Source: Candidatus Bipolaricaulota bacterium (GTDB lineage: Bacteria > Bipolaricaulota > Bipolaricaulia > Bipolaricaulales > Bipolaricaulaceae). Taken from it: a stretch of 64,000 nucleotides of DNA. Under the pieces are notes generated by a model. The model was not told where the DNA came from. It saw only the letters and a list, made by a program, of their open reading frames with translations, and did not search any database. Positions 39,200-49,882 of this stretch are shown here, in pieces (position 1 is the first letter of the stretch; every line of letters begins with the position of its first letter). A program made the position numbers and the translations under genes. The stretch is taken from assembly GCA_014360985.1 (NCBI GenBank), contig JACIWK010000001.1:108457-172456 (forward strand), read 5' to 3'.

Positions 39200-40504
39200 G
39201 TGAGCATAGAGTCGCAAAGTATCATCCTCTTTCTTCTTCTCTTGTTGTCGGCTTTTTTCTCCGCTTCCGAGACAGCCCTCTCATCAATTTCTGAGCTGCG
39301 GGCCTCCCATCTCCTTCGCCGGGCCGCCGCGAAGCAGAAGAAGCGGGCCCTTGAGCACCTGTTGCATGACCCCAACGACTTTCTCACCTGCATCGTGATC
39401 TACAACAACCTCGTGAACGTGGGGGCATCGAGCTTGGCCACGCTCCTCTTCCTGCGTCTCCTTCCCGCACCGCTTCCCTCGTACGTGACCAGCATTGTCA
39501 CCACCCTCGTGTTGACCACGTTCCTCCTCCTCATCGGGGAGATCACCCCCAAGAACCTCGCCCGCAACCGGCCGGAGGCCCTCACGATGGCGGTGATCGT
39601 TCCCATGTGGCGACTCACCCGCGCGACCCACCCCATCGTGCGGCTGTTCCGGTGGACAGGGGCACAGATCGTCAAACCCTTCGGGGTCGAGTTCTTCACC
39701 CGGGAGCGGACGCCCCTGTCCAAGGACGAGCTCGTGTCCATCATCGAGATGGGGGAGGAACGGGGGGCCCTCTCCCCTGAACACGGGGACATGGTGCGGC
39801 GGATCCTCGCCTTGGACGCGATCACGGCCGAGGAGATCATGGTCCCCCGCACCGACATGAAGACGATTGAGGTGAACACACCGCTGGCGGAGGTGGCGAG
39901 ATTCGTCGTCTCCGATGGCCACTCCCGCTATCCTGTGTACCAAGGAAGCCAGGACAATGTGGTCGGACTCCTCCATGCCAAGGACCTCCTCTCCCACTTC
40001 GGGGAGCCACGGGCGGACGTGTCGTTGGCCGCGCTCCTCCGCCCCGTGTCGTTCGCTCCAACCACGAAGCCCATCAGCGCCCTCCTCCAGGAGTTCCAGC
40101 GCGAGCGATCCCACATGGCGGTGGTCGTGGACGAGTACGGCGGGGTGGCGGGGATCGTAACCCTGGAGGACATCCTCGAGGAGATCGTGGGGGAGATCGA
40201 GGATGAGTACGATCGGCGACGGCCACGGCCCCTCATCCGCCGTCTGTCCCCCACCGAGGCGATCGTGGGCGGCGATGCTGAGGTACGGACGGTGAACCGA
40301 AGCCTCGGGGCGGAGCTGCCCGAGGACGAAGCGGTGACGATCGCCGGGCTCGTGTTGGAACGGCTGGGCGACATCCCCGAGACCGGGACCAAGTTTCGCA
40401 TCGGCCGAGCCGAGATCGCGATCGAGCAGGCGAGCGCCCGCGAGATCACGGCGGTCCGCCTCACCCTCCACCCTGAGCCGCCACCCGAAGAGAAGTCGAA
40501 CTAA
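39200..40504 (+). CDS. CNNM/CBS-domain hemolysin-family transporter (CorC/HlyC type)
   Basis: N-terminal CNNM TM domain; CBS EIMVPRTDMKTIEVNTPLAEV; C-terminal transporter-associated domain. Confidence 0.9.
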   Translation: MSIESQSIILFLLLLLSAFFSASETALSSISELRASHLLRRAAAKQKKRALEHLLHDPNDFLTCIVIYNNLVNVGASSLATLLFLRLLPAPLPSYVTSIVTTLVLTTFLLLIGEITPKNLARNRPEALTMAVIVPMWRLTRATHPIVRLFRWTGAQIVKPFGVEFFTRERTPLSKDELVSIIEMGEERGALSPEHGDMVRRILALDAITAEEIMVPRTDMKTIEVNTPLAEVARFVVSDGHSRYPVYQGSQDNVVGLLHAKDLLSHFGEPRADVSLAALLRPVSFAPTTKPISALLQEFQRERSHMAVVVDEYGGVAGIVTLEDILEEIVGEIEDEYDRRRPRPLIRRLSPTEAIVGGDAEVRTVNRSLGAELPEDEAVTIAGLVLERLGDIPETGTKFRIGRAEIAIEQASAREITAVRLTLHPEPPPEEKSN

Positions 40505-40515
40505 AAGGAGAATCC

Positions 40516-43152
40516 GTGCGTATCCTCTCCGTATGTGGTGCGTTGACCGTCGCGGCAGGGGCCCTCGCTGCCCCGATCCAGATCGAGGCCACGTTCCTCC
40601 CCGAGGAGCACGTCATCGCGGGGGCGATGCGCGTGAGTTGGGACGATTCCCCAACGGAAGCGTGGTTCGCCCTCCTCGCCAACCTCGGGCGGGAGCCGAA
40701 CCCGTACCTTTCCCCGCTGGCGCAGGATGGAACCTATGTCGCCGGGTTCGACCCGGCGTGGACGGTGATCGAGCGGGTGGCGTGGTCCGCCGGTGCCGGG
40801 GAAGAGGAGATCCCGTTCGAGCTCCTCCCCGCTCCGCCCTCCCTCCAGACCTATTCCCTGGACGACGTGCTCCTCCGCGTGCCCCTTCCCCCGGGGGGTG
40901 GAGAACTCGCGATCGAGTTCCAAACAAGGTTCCCTCACACCTGGGCCGGGGAACCGGGGAGGCTGGGGGACCTCTACACATGGCGGTTCGGGTGGCATCC
41001 TCTTCCGTTCTCCCCGCCCGAGGATGGGCGGTGGCCGTTCCTCCTGCCGGCCCACGACTACCGGGTGGCGCTCAGGGTCCCCGCGGGATGGGATGCAGCG
41101 TTGCCCGGAGAGGTGGGTCGAGCGGAAGATCGCGAGGGGACCCTGTTCACGGTTCGCTTCGCCGCGCCTGTGCGGTCGGTGTCGCTCTTCCTCGCCCCAA
41201 AGGGGACCCTCCGCCGGGCGGTGTTCTCGTTCGCGGGGATCACCGTTGAGGCGGTCGCCCTGCCGGGAGACGAGGACAAGGCCCGGGCCCTGGCGACCTA
41301 CGTCCCAGAGATCCTCGCCTCCTACGCCGAGCGGTACGGCCCCTACCCCGAGGGGCGGGTCCTCCTCGTCGAGCACCCCAACGAGGTCGGGGTTGCCATG
41401 ACCGCCGATGGGGTCGTGTACCTTCCCCGGTGGTTCTTCCGCCGCCTCGATCTCACCGCAGGGGGAATCCTGTCCCGCTACGGGCGGTACATCCTCGCCC
41501 ACGAGCTTGCCCACCTGTGGTGGGGGATCGGGATCGGGGTGGACCTCGACGCGGAGAACTGGCTCTCGGAGGGGATGGCCCAGTACATGGCCATTCGCTG
41601 GTACGAGGACCCGTTCGGAGCCGAGGGGGGAAACGTGTTCCGATTCGAGAACAAGGGGCTTGGCGAGGAGATGGCAACCCATCTTGTGGGGTTCATCAAC
41701 CTCCGCCAGCACTTGACCGAGCTTCCCTACCTCTCCACCGCGTTCGAGGGGTTCGATGAGGCGGTGGTCAAGCCTTCGGCCGAGGTGCGGTACGAGCAAG
41801 CGTCGGCGGTGCGCCTGTACGACAAGGGATACCTCGTCCTCCGCGCCGCGGCGTCCCTGACGGGAGAAGACGCGTTCGACGGCGTGCTGCGCGCAGCCCA
41901 CGCCGTGGCCCGGGGGGGGACGTTCACCGCGGCTGACCTCCAGGAACTCCTCGAACGGACAACAGGTGAAAGTTGGGAGCCGTTCTTCTCGCAGTGGGTG
42001 TACGGTGAGGCGTGGGCCGATTACGCGGTGGCGGGATGGACGCAGGCCCAAGACGGGGAGGAGCATCTGACAGCGGTCCACCTCACACGGAAGGGAACAG
42101 GGTCGATGCCCGTGATCGTGGAGGTCCGGGCTGGGGCGGGGGAGCGCGCGTCCCAGATCTGGGGAGCGGAGAGCACAGATGCCACGATCGAGTTCCGTAC
42201 ACCGTTCGCGGTCCGCGAGGCCGTGGTCGATCCCGACCACCGTGCCCTCGACACGGACCGGCTCAACAACACCTGGCCGCGGAAGTTCGTCGTGGCCCTC
42301 GACCGCAACGAGTTGCCCCTCGACGCGTACCTCATCGAGCCCGATCTCTCCTCGGAGGGGATGACAATCCGCTATCTCGACCGGTTCGGGTGGGGGGTGT
42401 ACCCCCAGGAGATGGCGGTGAGCGGCTGGGTCCGCTACGGCCGGGAGTGGGCGCTGTCGGGATGGGCCGCAGTGGGGGAGACGCTGGTGGGGGCCTTGTC
42501 CCTCACCCGCTACCTGTGGGCGACACCCCACCTCGGATCCCCGGGGACGTATTGGGAAGCGGTAGGTGACCTCACCCTCACCGTGGCCCGCCGCCCGGAG
42601 TGGACGGTCGGGGCCGATCTCGGCTGGCGCGAATCCCTCACCCGGGCCCACAGCGGAGGGCTGTCCCTCCTCTGGGTTTCCCCGACAGGGTGGCGGGCCG
42701 AGGTCCGCCACACCGAGCTCTTCGGGATCGCCCCCCACGCCTACCTGACCCTGACCGGAGGGGTTGGCGTGACCAGCCCAGGGTTGCCCCCCCGGTTCTT
42801 GCCCACCCTGACCGAGTTCCGGACGAAGTCGCTTGCCGACCTCCCCCGGGGGGAGCGGAAGCTCTTCGCCTCCGGAGGGATCTGGCTCCCGCCGTTCCGA
42901 CCCGACTACTCCCTCGGCGGAGCGGCGCTCGTGACCGAGGTTCGGCCCCGGCTCTACGCCGCGCTCGCCCGCCTGTGGATGGAAGGGGAACGAGAAGAGA
43001 TAATCCCGACCTACATCGAGGCCGGTGCCGAGGCGACGATCCAGGTCGAGGCGTTGGGGGGGCTCCTCGGGTTCACGGTGGTGGTGGGGATCGGCTGGCC
43101 CCTGCTCCCCAGCGGGAACGGCATCCTCTACTTCGGCATCCTTGGCCTCTAG
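40516..43152 (+). CDS. M1-like metallopeptidase ectodomain with C-terminal beta-barrel-like region
   Basis: YILAHELAHLWWGIGIG...WLSEGMAQYMA gluzincin motifs; last ~270 aa beta-rich, ending GNGILYFGILGL. Confidence 0.7.
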   Translation: MRILSVCGALTVAAGALAAPIQIEATFLPEEHVIAGAMRVSWDDSPTEAWFALLANLGREPNPYLSPLAQDGTYVAGFDPAWTVIERVAWSAGAGEEEIPFELLPAPPSLQTYSLDDVLLRVPLPPGGGELAIEFQTRFPHTWAGEPGRLGDLYTWRFGWHPLPFSPPEDGRWPFLLPAHDYRVALRVPAGWDAALPGEVGRAEDREGTLFTVRFAAPVRSVSLFLAPKGTLRRAVFSFAGITVEAVALPGDEDKARALATYVPEILASYAERYGPYPEGRVLLVEHPNEVGVAMTADGVVYLPRWFFRRLDLTAGGILSRYGRYILAHELAHLWWGIGIGVDLDAENWLSEGMAQYMAIRWYEDPFGAEGGNVFRFENKGLGEEMATHLVGFINLRQHLTELPYLSTAFEGFDEAVVKPSAEVRYEQASAVRLYDKGYLVLRAAASLTGEDAFDGVLRAAHAVARGGTFTAADLQELLERTTGESWEPFFSQWVYGEAWADYAVAGWTQAQDGEEHLTAVHLTRKGTGSMPVIVEVRAGAGERASQIWGAESTDATIEFRTPFAVREAVVDPDHRALDTDRLNNTWPRKFVVALDRNELPLDAYLIEPDLSSEGMTIRYLDRFGWGVYPQEMAVSGWVRYGREWALSGWAAVGETLVGALSLTRYLWATPHLGSPGTYWEAVGDLTLTVARRPEWTVGADLGWRESLTRAHSGGLSLLWVSPTGWRAEVRHTELFGIAPHAYLTLTGGVGVTSPGLPPRFLPTLTEFRTKSLADLPRGERKLFASGGIWLPPFRPDYSLGGAALVTEVRPRLYAALARLWMEGEREEIIPTYIEAGAEATIQVEALGGLLGFTVVVGIGWPLLPSGNGILYFGILGL

Positions 43153-43167
43153 GGAAGAGGAGGAGCA

Positions 43168-45534
43168 GTGCGGGCATCCCTGAACTGGCTTTCCGAGTAC
43201 GTGGACCTCCCGGAGATCCCGGCCGAGGCCCTCGCCGAGCGACTGACGTTGGCTGGGCTCGAGGTGGAGCGGATCGAGGATCTCGTCGCGGAAGGGGTGA
43301 TCGTGGCCCGGGTGGCGTCGATCGAGCCCCACCCTCAGGCGGGGAACCTCGCCGTGTGCCAGGTCGAGACGGGGCAGAAGCACCGGACGGTGGTCTGCGG
43401 TGCTGGCAACGTCCGAGCAGGAGGCCTCTTCCCTCTCGCCCTCCCCGGAGCGCGCCTTCCCGGGGGGGAGGTGTCCGTGGCCAAGATCCGCGGCGTGAAG
43501 AGCGCGGGGATGCTCCTCTCCCGGAAGGAACTCGGCCTGGAGGCGAGATCGACCGGGGTGTGGGACCTCCCCGCGGACCTCCCGGTGGGGGCGGATCTGG
43601 CACCCCTGATCGGGTTCCCGGACATCCTCCTCTCCCTGAAGATCACGTCCAACCGCCCCGACCTCCTCGGCATCCTGGGGATCGCCCGCGAGATCTCCGC
43701 CTTGTACCGGGTCCCGCTCCGCGACCCGGAGATCTCGTACCCGGAAGCGGAGCCCGCTGCGGCCACCCTCACCGCAGTCGAGATCGAGGACCCGGCGGAC
43801 TGCCCCCGCTACGTGGCCCGGGTCATCCAGGGAATCGTTGACCGGCCGTCGCCGCTCCTGATCGAGGCTCGGCTCCTCAAGGCCGGGATGCGCCCCTTAT
43901 CGCTCGTGGTGGACGTTACGAACTACGTCCTCCTCGAGGTGGGGCACCCCCTCCACGCGTTCGACCAACGGAACCTCGCCGAGGGACGGATCGTCGTGCG
44001 GAGAGCGAGGCCCGGGGAGCGGATCCGGACCCTGGACGGGGTAGACCGGGACCTCTCCCCCGAGGTGCTCGTGATCGCCGACGCGCAGCGGCCGGTGGCG
44101 GTGGCCGGAGTGATGGGCGGGGCGGAGACCGAGGTCAGTCCCGACACCCGCGACATCCTCCTCGAGGCGGCCGCGTTCTCCCCGGTTCGAGTGCGGCGGT
44201 CCTCGCGGGCGGTCGGGTTGCGCACCGAGGCGAGCCTGCGCTTCGAGCGGGGATTGTGCCCCGAGACGGCGGACCTCGCATCCCGCCGCTGCTGCACCCT
44301 TCTCGCCCGCCATGCCCCCGTGCGCATCGCCCACGGGGCGGTCGACAACTACCCCTCGCCCGCGAAGGCATGGGTGATCCCCCTCCGCAAGCGACGCATG
44401 GCGGAGGTCCTCGGGGTCGAGGTCCCGCCGGCCGAGGTCGAAGACGGCCTCACCCGCCTCGGCCTCACCACCCACGACCAAGGAGGGAGTTGGAAGATCG
44501 TGGTCCCGCCGTTCCGACAGGACCTCGCGCGGGAGATCGACCTCATCGAGGAGGTGGCTCGTCTGTACGGGTACGACCGGGTTCCCACCCTCCCCCCTCG
44601 GGTCGAGCCGCGGATCGGAAAGAAAGATCCCGGGGAAGCGTTCGCCGATCGGGTGCGGGATATCCTCGCCGCGCTGGGACTCCTGGAGGCCTATAGCCCC
44701 GTCCTCGTCCCAGCAGCAGAGGCGGAGGTGAAGTTGCGGAACCCCCTCGCCCAGGGGGGGGACGGGCTGAGGGCGGATCTCCTGCCAGGGCTCCTTGGTG
44801 CGGTGCAGGAGAACCTCGCCGCCCAGGCTCCGGGCGTCGCCATGTTCGAGGTCGGACGGGTGTTCCGAAGGCGGGACGGCCACGTGATGGAGGAGGACCG
44901 TCTCGGGATCGTCCTCGCTGGCCGCCCCCCCCTCCCCCTCTCCGGAAAGGGGGAATACTCCCCAGCTGACCTAAAGGGAATTCTCGATGCCCTGCTCGAC
45001 GCGCTGCGGGTCGAGGGTATCGCGCTGGGGGAGGTCGAGGATGCCCGGTTTCACCCCCAGCGTCGGGCCGGCATCTACCTGACCTCCCGTGAACCATCGC
45101 CCACGGACCGCGGATCACGGATGCTGATCGGATGGCTCGGCGAGCTCTCCCCCTCCTTGAGGGCAACCCTGCCTGGGGAGCGGCGGGTGCTGGTGCTGGA
45201 GCTGGCCCTCTCCCCGCTCCGCGCGGTGGCCCGCCCTCCCGCTCACCGTCCCCTTTCCCGTTCCCCGGCCTCGAAACGCGACCTGTCCCTCCTTGTCCCG
45301 GAGAGGGTTCCCGAGGGGAGCGTGCGGGCGGCGATCCTCGCCGAGCGTCTGGTGGAAAGCGCGTTCCTCTACGACCTCTACAAGGGCGAAGGGGTCCCCG
45401 CTGGCTCCGTCAGCCTGACCTACGAGGTCGTTTTCCGCCACCCGGAACGGACCTTGTCCTCGGAAGAGGTCGAGGAGGCGGTGGGGAGGATCCTCGCCCG
45501 CCTCGCTCCCCGCGGGGTGCGGATCCGGACCTAG
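43168..45534 (+). CDS. pheT: Phenylalanine--tRNA ligase beta subunit
   Basis: MRASLNWLSEYVDLP; HPLHAFDQRNLAEGRIVVRRARPGE; GVMGGAETEVS; C-terminal FDX-ACB domain. Confidence 0.95.
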   Translation: MRASLNWLSEYVDLPEIPAEALAERLTLAGLEVERIEDLVAEGVIVARVASIEPHPQAGNLAVCQVETGQKHRTVVCGAGNVRAGGLFPLALPGARLPGGEVSVAKIRGVKSAGMLLSRKELGLEARSTGVWDLPADLPVGADLAPLIGFPDILLSLKITSNRPDLLGILGIAREISALYRVPLRDPEISYPEAEPAAATLTAVEIEDPADCPRYVARVIQGIVDRPSPLLIEARLLKAGMRPLSLVVDVTNYVLLEVGHPLHAFDQRNLAEGRIVVRRARPGERIRTLDGVDRDLSPEVLVIADAQRPVAVAGVMGGAETEVSPDTRDILLEAAAFSPVRVRRSSRAVGLRTEASLRFERGLCPETADLASRRCCTLLARHAPVRIAHGAVDNYPSPAKAWVIPLRKRRMAEVLGVEVPPAEVEDGLTRLGLTTHDQGGSWKIVVPPFRQDLAREIDLIEEVARLYGYDRVPTLPPRVEPRIGKKDPGEAFADRVRDILAALGLLEAYSPVLVPAAEAEVKLRNPLAQGGDGLRADLLPGLLGAVQENLAAQAPGVAMFEVGRVFRRRDGHVMEEDRLGIVLAGRPPLPLSGKGEYSPADLKGILDALLDALRVEGIALGEVEDARFHPQRRAGIYLTSREPSPTDRGSRMLIGWLGELSPSLRATLPGERRVLVLELALSPLRAVARPPAHRPLSRSPASKRDLSLLVPERVPEGSVRAAILAERLVESAFLYDLYKGEGVPAGSVSLTYEVVFRHPERTLSSEEVEEAVGRILARLAPRGVRIRT

Positions 45535-45954
45535 ATGGAACGTATCGTCATCACCCACGGCCCGGAGGAGACGGAAGAGGTGGGGTTCGGCCTCGCCGAA
45601 ACCGTTCGGGACGGGGACGTGGTAGCCCTCGTCGGCGAGCTCGGGGCGGGGAAGACCACGTTTGTGAAGGGCCTCGCCCGCGGCTTGTTCGTGAAGGACC
45701 TGGTCCTGTCGCCGAGCTTCCTCCTCGCCCGGAGCTACGAGGGCCGGATCCCGTTCCACCACCTCGATGCCTACCGGATCGTTGATCCCGACGAGCTCTC
45801 CGAGGTCGGCCTGCGGGGCCTGCTCCCCCCCGAGACGGGGGTGACGGCGGTGGAGTGGGCGGATCGGATCCCCGGCCTCATCCCGCGGGGAGCGGTCTGG
45901 GTCAAGCTCGAGCACGCCGGGAACGACCGCCGCCGGATCACCCTCCGCCGCTAG
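45535..45954 (+). CDS. tsaE: tRNA threonylcarbamoyladenosine biosynthesis ATPase TsaE
   Basis: LVGELGAGKTTFVKGLARGL...SPSFLLARSYEG...HHLDAYRI. Confidence 0.95.
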   Translation: MERIVITHGPEETEEVGFGLAETVRDGDVVALVGELGAGKTTFVKGLARGLFVKDLVLSPSFLLARSYEGRIPFHHLDAYRIVDPDELSEVGLRGLLPPETGVTAVEWADRIPGLIPRGAVWVKLEHAGNDRRRITLRR

Positions 45955-46046
45955 CTGAGAGGGAGTTCTGGGTCCGAGAGACCTCTGACACGCGAGCCTC
46001 TGGCATGGCTCCCGCCTCTCCGCAACGCCATCCCTACCCGCACAGC

Positions 46047-46160
46047 TCTTCACCGCCGGGAGCGCCGAGATCGCAGAGAAACTGTTCTGGAGTATGGGTT
46101 CCTGTCTGTCAGTGAGTGCGCTCCGGGTTCCCTCGGCGAACTCTGCGTGCTCGGCGGGGG
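46047..46160. repeat. Dispersed inverted-arm repeat (copy C)
   Basis: TTCACCGCCGGGAGCGCCGAGATCGCAGAG...CTCGGCGAACTCTGCGTGCTCGGCGGGG. Confidence 0.55.
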
Positions 46161-46233
46161 AGCCCCTGCCTCCCGCGCGGATCCGGTCCTCTCCGCGTAG
46201 GGGAGGACTCCGCGGCGAGTCCTCTCCCAGGCC

Positions 46234-47244
46234 CTACGACCAGACGCCGGCCACGACCTCTCCACAGCCGGGACAGCGGCCGTCGGCGAGCTGGTTCTCC
46301 ACGACGCGGAACCCCTCTCGCCGGATGACCGTCTTCCCGCACGATGGGCAGGCCGTGTCCTCGCCCTCCCCCGGGACGTTCCCCAGGTACACGAAGCGCA
46401 GTCCCACCTCGCGCCCAATCTCCCGGGCGCGGCGCAGGGTCGCGACCGGAGTGGGGGGGACGTCGTGGACGAGGTACGACGGGACGAACCGCGACACGTG
46501 CCAGGGGAGGTCGGGGGAGATCCCCGCCAGGAACTGGGCGATCCACCCCAGCTCCTCGTCGGAGTCGTTTCGGCCGGGGATGACGAGGGTCGTCACCTCG
46601 ACCCACAGCCCGAGTTCCGTCATCCGCTTGATCGCGTCGAGCACCGGCTGGAGCGACCCCCCGCAGTAACGGCGGTAGAAGTCGTCGGAGAACGCCTTGA
46701 GGTCCACGTTGGCCGCGTCGAGCCACCCCCGGGCGTCGTCGAGCGCCTCGCCGGTCATGTACCCATTCGTGACGAAGGCGTTGCGGATCCCCTGCTCCCG
46801 GGCCCGAACCCCGACGTCACGGCAGGTCTCGAAGAACACGGTCGGCTCGGTGTAGGTGTAGGCGATCGTCGGCGCGCCCGCTCCCTTCGCTCCCCGCACG
46901 ACCTCCTCCGGTGCGATCGGCTCTCCGGGGATCCCGCCCCGGTGCTCGCGCGGGTACTGCGAGATCGCGTGGTTTTGGCAGAAGTCACAGCGCAGGTTGC
47001 AGCCCACCGTCGCGACCGAGAGGGCCAGGGAACCGGGGAGGAAGTGGAATAGGGGCTTCTTCTCAATCGGGTCGAGGGCCTGCGACACGAGGCGTCCGTA
47101 GACGAGCGAGTACAGGGTGCCCCCCCGGTTCTCCCGGACCCCGCACACCCCGCGGCCATCGGGGGCGATGAGGCAACGGTGCGCGCACAGGGCGCACCGC
47201 ACGCGCCCCTCGCCGGCCGGCTCCCACAGGACGGCCTCGTGCAT
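46234..47244 (-). CDS. AmmeMemoRadiSam system-type radical SAM enzyme
   Basis: VGCNLRCDFCQNHAISQ radical SAM CxxxCxxC; N-terminal CALCAHRC; C-terminal CPSCGKTVIRREGF. Confidence 0.9.
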   Translation of the reverse strand: MHEAVLWEPAGEGRVRCALCAHRCLIAPDGRGVCGVRENRGGTLYSLVYGRLVSQALDPIEKKPLFHFLPGSLALSVATVGCNLRCDFCQNHAISQYPREHRGGIPGEPIAPEEVVRGAKGAGAPTIAYTYTEPTVFFETCRDVGVRAREQGIRNAFVTNGYMTGEALDDARGWLDAANVDLKAFSDDFYRRYCGGSLQPVLDAIKRMTELGLWVEVTTLVIPGRNDSDEELGWIAQFLAGISPDLPWHVSRFVPSYLVHDVPPTPVATLRRAREIGREVGLRFVYLGNVPGEGEDTACPSCGKTVIRREGFRVVENQLADGRCPGCGEVVAGVWS

Positions 47245-47314
47245 CACGGTTCGATCGTACGACGCGGAGTCCCGATCTGGCAAGGGGCTCTGTCTTCGCG
47301 GTATCCTCCCCGCG

Positions 47315-47980
47315 ATGGCGGCCGAAGCGATTGCCGAACGTTGCCGGGCCGTTCTGCGGAGGGTCCCAAGCGGGGTGACCGTGGTCGCGGCCACGAAGGG
47401 AAGGTCCCCCGACGAGATCCGGGCCGCGCTCCGTGCCGGGGTCACCCACCTCGGGGAGAACTACGTCCAGGACGCGGAGGCAAAGCGCCCCCACGTTCCC
47501 GAGCCGGCCGTGTGGCACATGATTGGGCACCTCCAGCGCAACAAGGCAGGGAAGGCGGCCCGCCTGTTCGACTGGGTCCAGACCGTGGACACCCCCGAGC
47601 TCGGCCGGAGGCTCGCCGCGGCGCGTCCCCCCGGAGCGCCCCCCCTCCCCGTGCTCGTCGAGGTGAACATCGGGCGGGAAGAGCATCGGCCGGGTGTTCT
47701 CCCCGAAGGGGTGCTCCCGCTCGTCCAGGACCTGGCCCGTCATCCCGAGCTCTCGGTGCGGGGGTTGATGGCCGTCCCGCCTGTCCCCGAGAGGCGGGAG
47801 GACTCGCGGCCCCACTTCCGCGCCCTGCGGCACCTCCTCGAGGAGCTGAACCGCGAGCGAGTCGTCGATCCGGCTTTGGACGTCCTCTCGATGGGGATGA
47901 GCGAAGACTGGGAGGTCGCCGTGGAGGAGGGAGCGACGATGATCCGCCTGGGGACCCTCCTCTTCGGCCCCCGGCCGTAG
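47315..47980 (+). CDS. YggS-family PLP homeostasis protein
   Basis: VVAATKGRSPDEIRAALRAGVTHLGENYVQDA...WHMIGHLQRNK...LSMGMSEDWEVAVEEGATMIRLGTLLFG. Confidence 0.95.
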   Translation: MAAEAIAERCRAVLRRVPSGVTVVAATKGRSPDEIRAALRAGVTHLGENYVQDAEAKRPHVPEPAVWHMIGHLQRNKAGKAARLFDWVQTVDTPELGRRLAAARPPGAPPLPVLVEVNIGREEHRPGVLPEGVLPLVQDLARHPELSVRGLMAVPPVPERREDSRPHFRALRHLLEELNRERVVDPALDVLSMGMSEDWEVAVEEGATMIRLGTLLFGPRP

Positions 47981-47986
47981 CGGGGT

Positions 47987-49882
47987 TCAGGCGCGGAGGG
48001 CGGCCCGCGCGAGGAGAGCGAGGACAAGTCCGAGCCCCGTTGTCCCCAAGATCACGATCCCCGTCCGCCGCCACCCCAGTTCCCGCCCCAACGCCCCCAC
48101 AGTGGCCAAGCACGGAACGTAGAACAAGACGAACACGGTGAACACGATCATCTGGGCCCAGGACAGGGTCTCCACCCCGCCCGGGAGCGCCCCGTCGAGC
48201 ATCACGAGGGACAGCTCCTTCCGGAGGATCCCTAGGACGAGGGGGACCCCGGCCTCGGCAGGGAGCCCCATCGGCCAGGTGAGGAACCGGACGGCCGCGT
48301 TGAACCCTCGTGCCCACCCCAACGCCTCGGCCAAGGCGAGGAACGCGCTCGACACGGCGAGGAGGGGCAACGCGAGCATCACGAACCCCCGCAGCCGGAG
48401 CCACGTCTTCCCCACGAGATTCCTCCCCCGCGGCCAGCGGTAGGGGGGGATTTCGAGGATCAGCCCCGGCCCCACCCCGGGGAGGACCTTCGTGAGCGCC
48501 CATCCTGCCAGCGCGATCACGAGGACGTTCCCAAGGTAGAGAAGGAAGGCGACGACCGGACCCACGTACCTTCCCACGAGGCCCATGATGACGATCGTCC
48601 GCCCCGCACAGGGGACCATCACCGCCAGGGCCGCGGTGACGAGCCGGTCCCGCTCGTCGTCGAGGATGCGCGTGGCCAGCACCGCAGGGACCGTGCACCC
48701 GTAGCCCAGCAGGAACGGGATCACGCTCTTGCCGTGGAGGCCGATCCGGTGCATCAGGCCGTCGAGGAGGTACCCCACCCGCGGCATGTACCCCACGTCC
48801 TCGAGGAACGCGAGGAGGAACAGGAACGGGATCAAGTAGGGGAGGACGAGCGCGACTCCGGCCGCCAGGCCGTCCCAGGCACCCAGAAGAACGGCCGCGA
48901 GGGGTCCTGTGCCAAGCGCAGCGCTGATCTGGCCCGATACGGCATCGAGGAGCGGGGAGAGGAGACCCTCGAGCGCATCCCCGACCACGAACACGGCCGC
49001 GAACAGGCCGAGGAGCGCGAGAAGGAGGAACGGATACCCGAGGAAGGGGTGCATGAGGACGTCATCGAGCCTCTCCCTCCACCCGATGTGGGGCTGGCCG
49101 ACCCGAGCCACCGCCTCGAACAGGCGCATCGCCTGGGCATGGCGCTCGTCGGCGAGGATCACCCCCGGGTCCTCCCCCCTCCCCCGAGCAAGCGCGGCGC
49201 GGGCTTCCTCGACCGCTTGAGCCATTTCTGCGTCAAGCACCGCGTCCGCCCCCGCGAGGAGCTGGGCCGCCCGATGGATGGGGGACGGGCCTTGGAAATC
49301 AGGATTTCTGGTGATCGCCTCCACGATCCGGGCCAGGGCCCGCTCCACATCAGGGGTATAGGGAGGGCGCCGCACCGGCCGCGCTTGGGGAAGGGCGGCG
49401 AGGAGCTCCACCACCCCCTGCCCCCGGCTGGCGATCGCGGCCACGACCGGGATCCCGAGGAGAGACGACAGGGCCTCCCGATCGATCGCGATCCCCTTGT
49501 GCTCCGCCTCATCCATCATGTTGAGGCAGAGGACGGCCGGGATCCCGAGCTCGGCGAGTTCGAGCGTCAGCTCGAGCGACCGGCCGAGGAGCGAGCTATC
49601 CACCACCTGGACGATCGCGTCTGCCTCCCCAGCGAGGAGGAAGTCTCGCGTTACCCGCTCCGCGACGTCGCCACCGAGGAGGGAGTACGTCCCCGGCAGG
49701 TCCACGACTTCAGCCCGTTCTCCATCGATGCTCGCCTGGCCGCGCAGCGCCTCGACCGTGGTGCCAGGGAAGTTCGCTGCCACGGCCCGGTACCCGACGA
49801 TCGCGTTGAACAGGGTAGATTTGCCGGCGTTGGGCTGCCCGACGAGGGCCACCCGGCGGATCCTAGCGGGTCCCGTGACCAC
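47987..49882 (-). CDS. feoB: Ferrous iron transporter FeoB
   Basis: G-domain RRVALVGQPNAGKSTLFNAIVG; Gate motifs GYGCTVPAVLATR. Confidence 0.95.
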   Translation of the reverse strand: MVTGPARIRRVALVGQPNAGKSTLFNAIVGYRAVAANFPGTTVEALRGQASIDGERAEVVDLPGTYSLLGGDVAERVTRDFLLAGEADAIVQVVDSSLLGRSLELTLELAELGIPAVLCLNMMDEAEHKGIAIDREALSSLLGIPVVAAIASRGQGVVELLAALPQARPVRRPPYTPDVERALARIVEAITRNPDFQGPSPIHRAAQLLAGADAVLDAEMAQAVEEARAALARGRGEDPGVILADERHAQAMRLFEAVARVGQPHIGWRERLDDVLMHPFLGYPFLLLALLGLFAAVFVVGDALEGLLSPLLDAVSGQISAALGTGPLAAVLLGAWDGLAAGVALVLPYLIPFLFLLAFLEDVGYMPRVGYLLDGLMHRIGLHGKSVIPFLLGYGCTVPAVLATRILDDERDRLVTAALAVMVPCAGRTIVIMGLVGRYVGPVVAFLLYLGNVLVIALAGWALTKVLPGVGPGLILEIPPYRWPRGRNLVGKTWLRLRGFVMLALPLLAVSSAFLALAEALGWARGFNAAVRFLTWPMGLPAEAGVPLVLGILRKELSLVMLDGALPGGVETLSWAQMIVFTVFVLFYVPCLATVGALGRELGWRRTGIVILGTTGLGLVLALLARAALRA

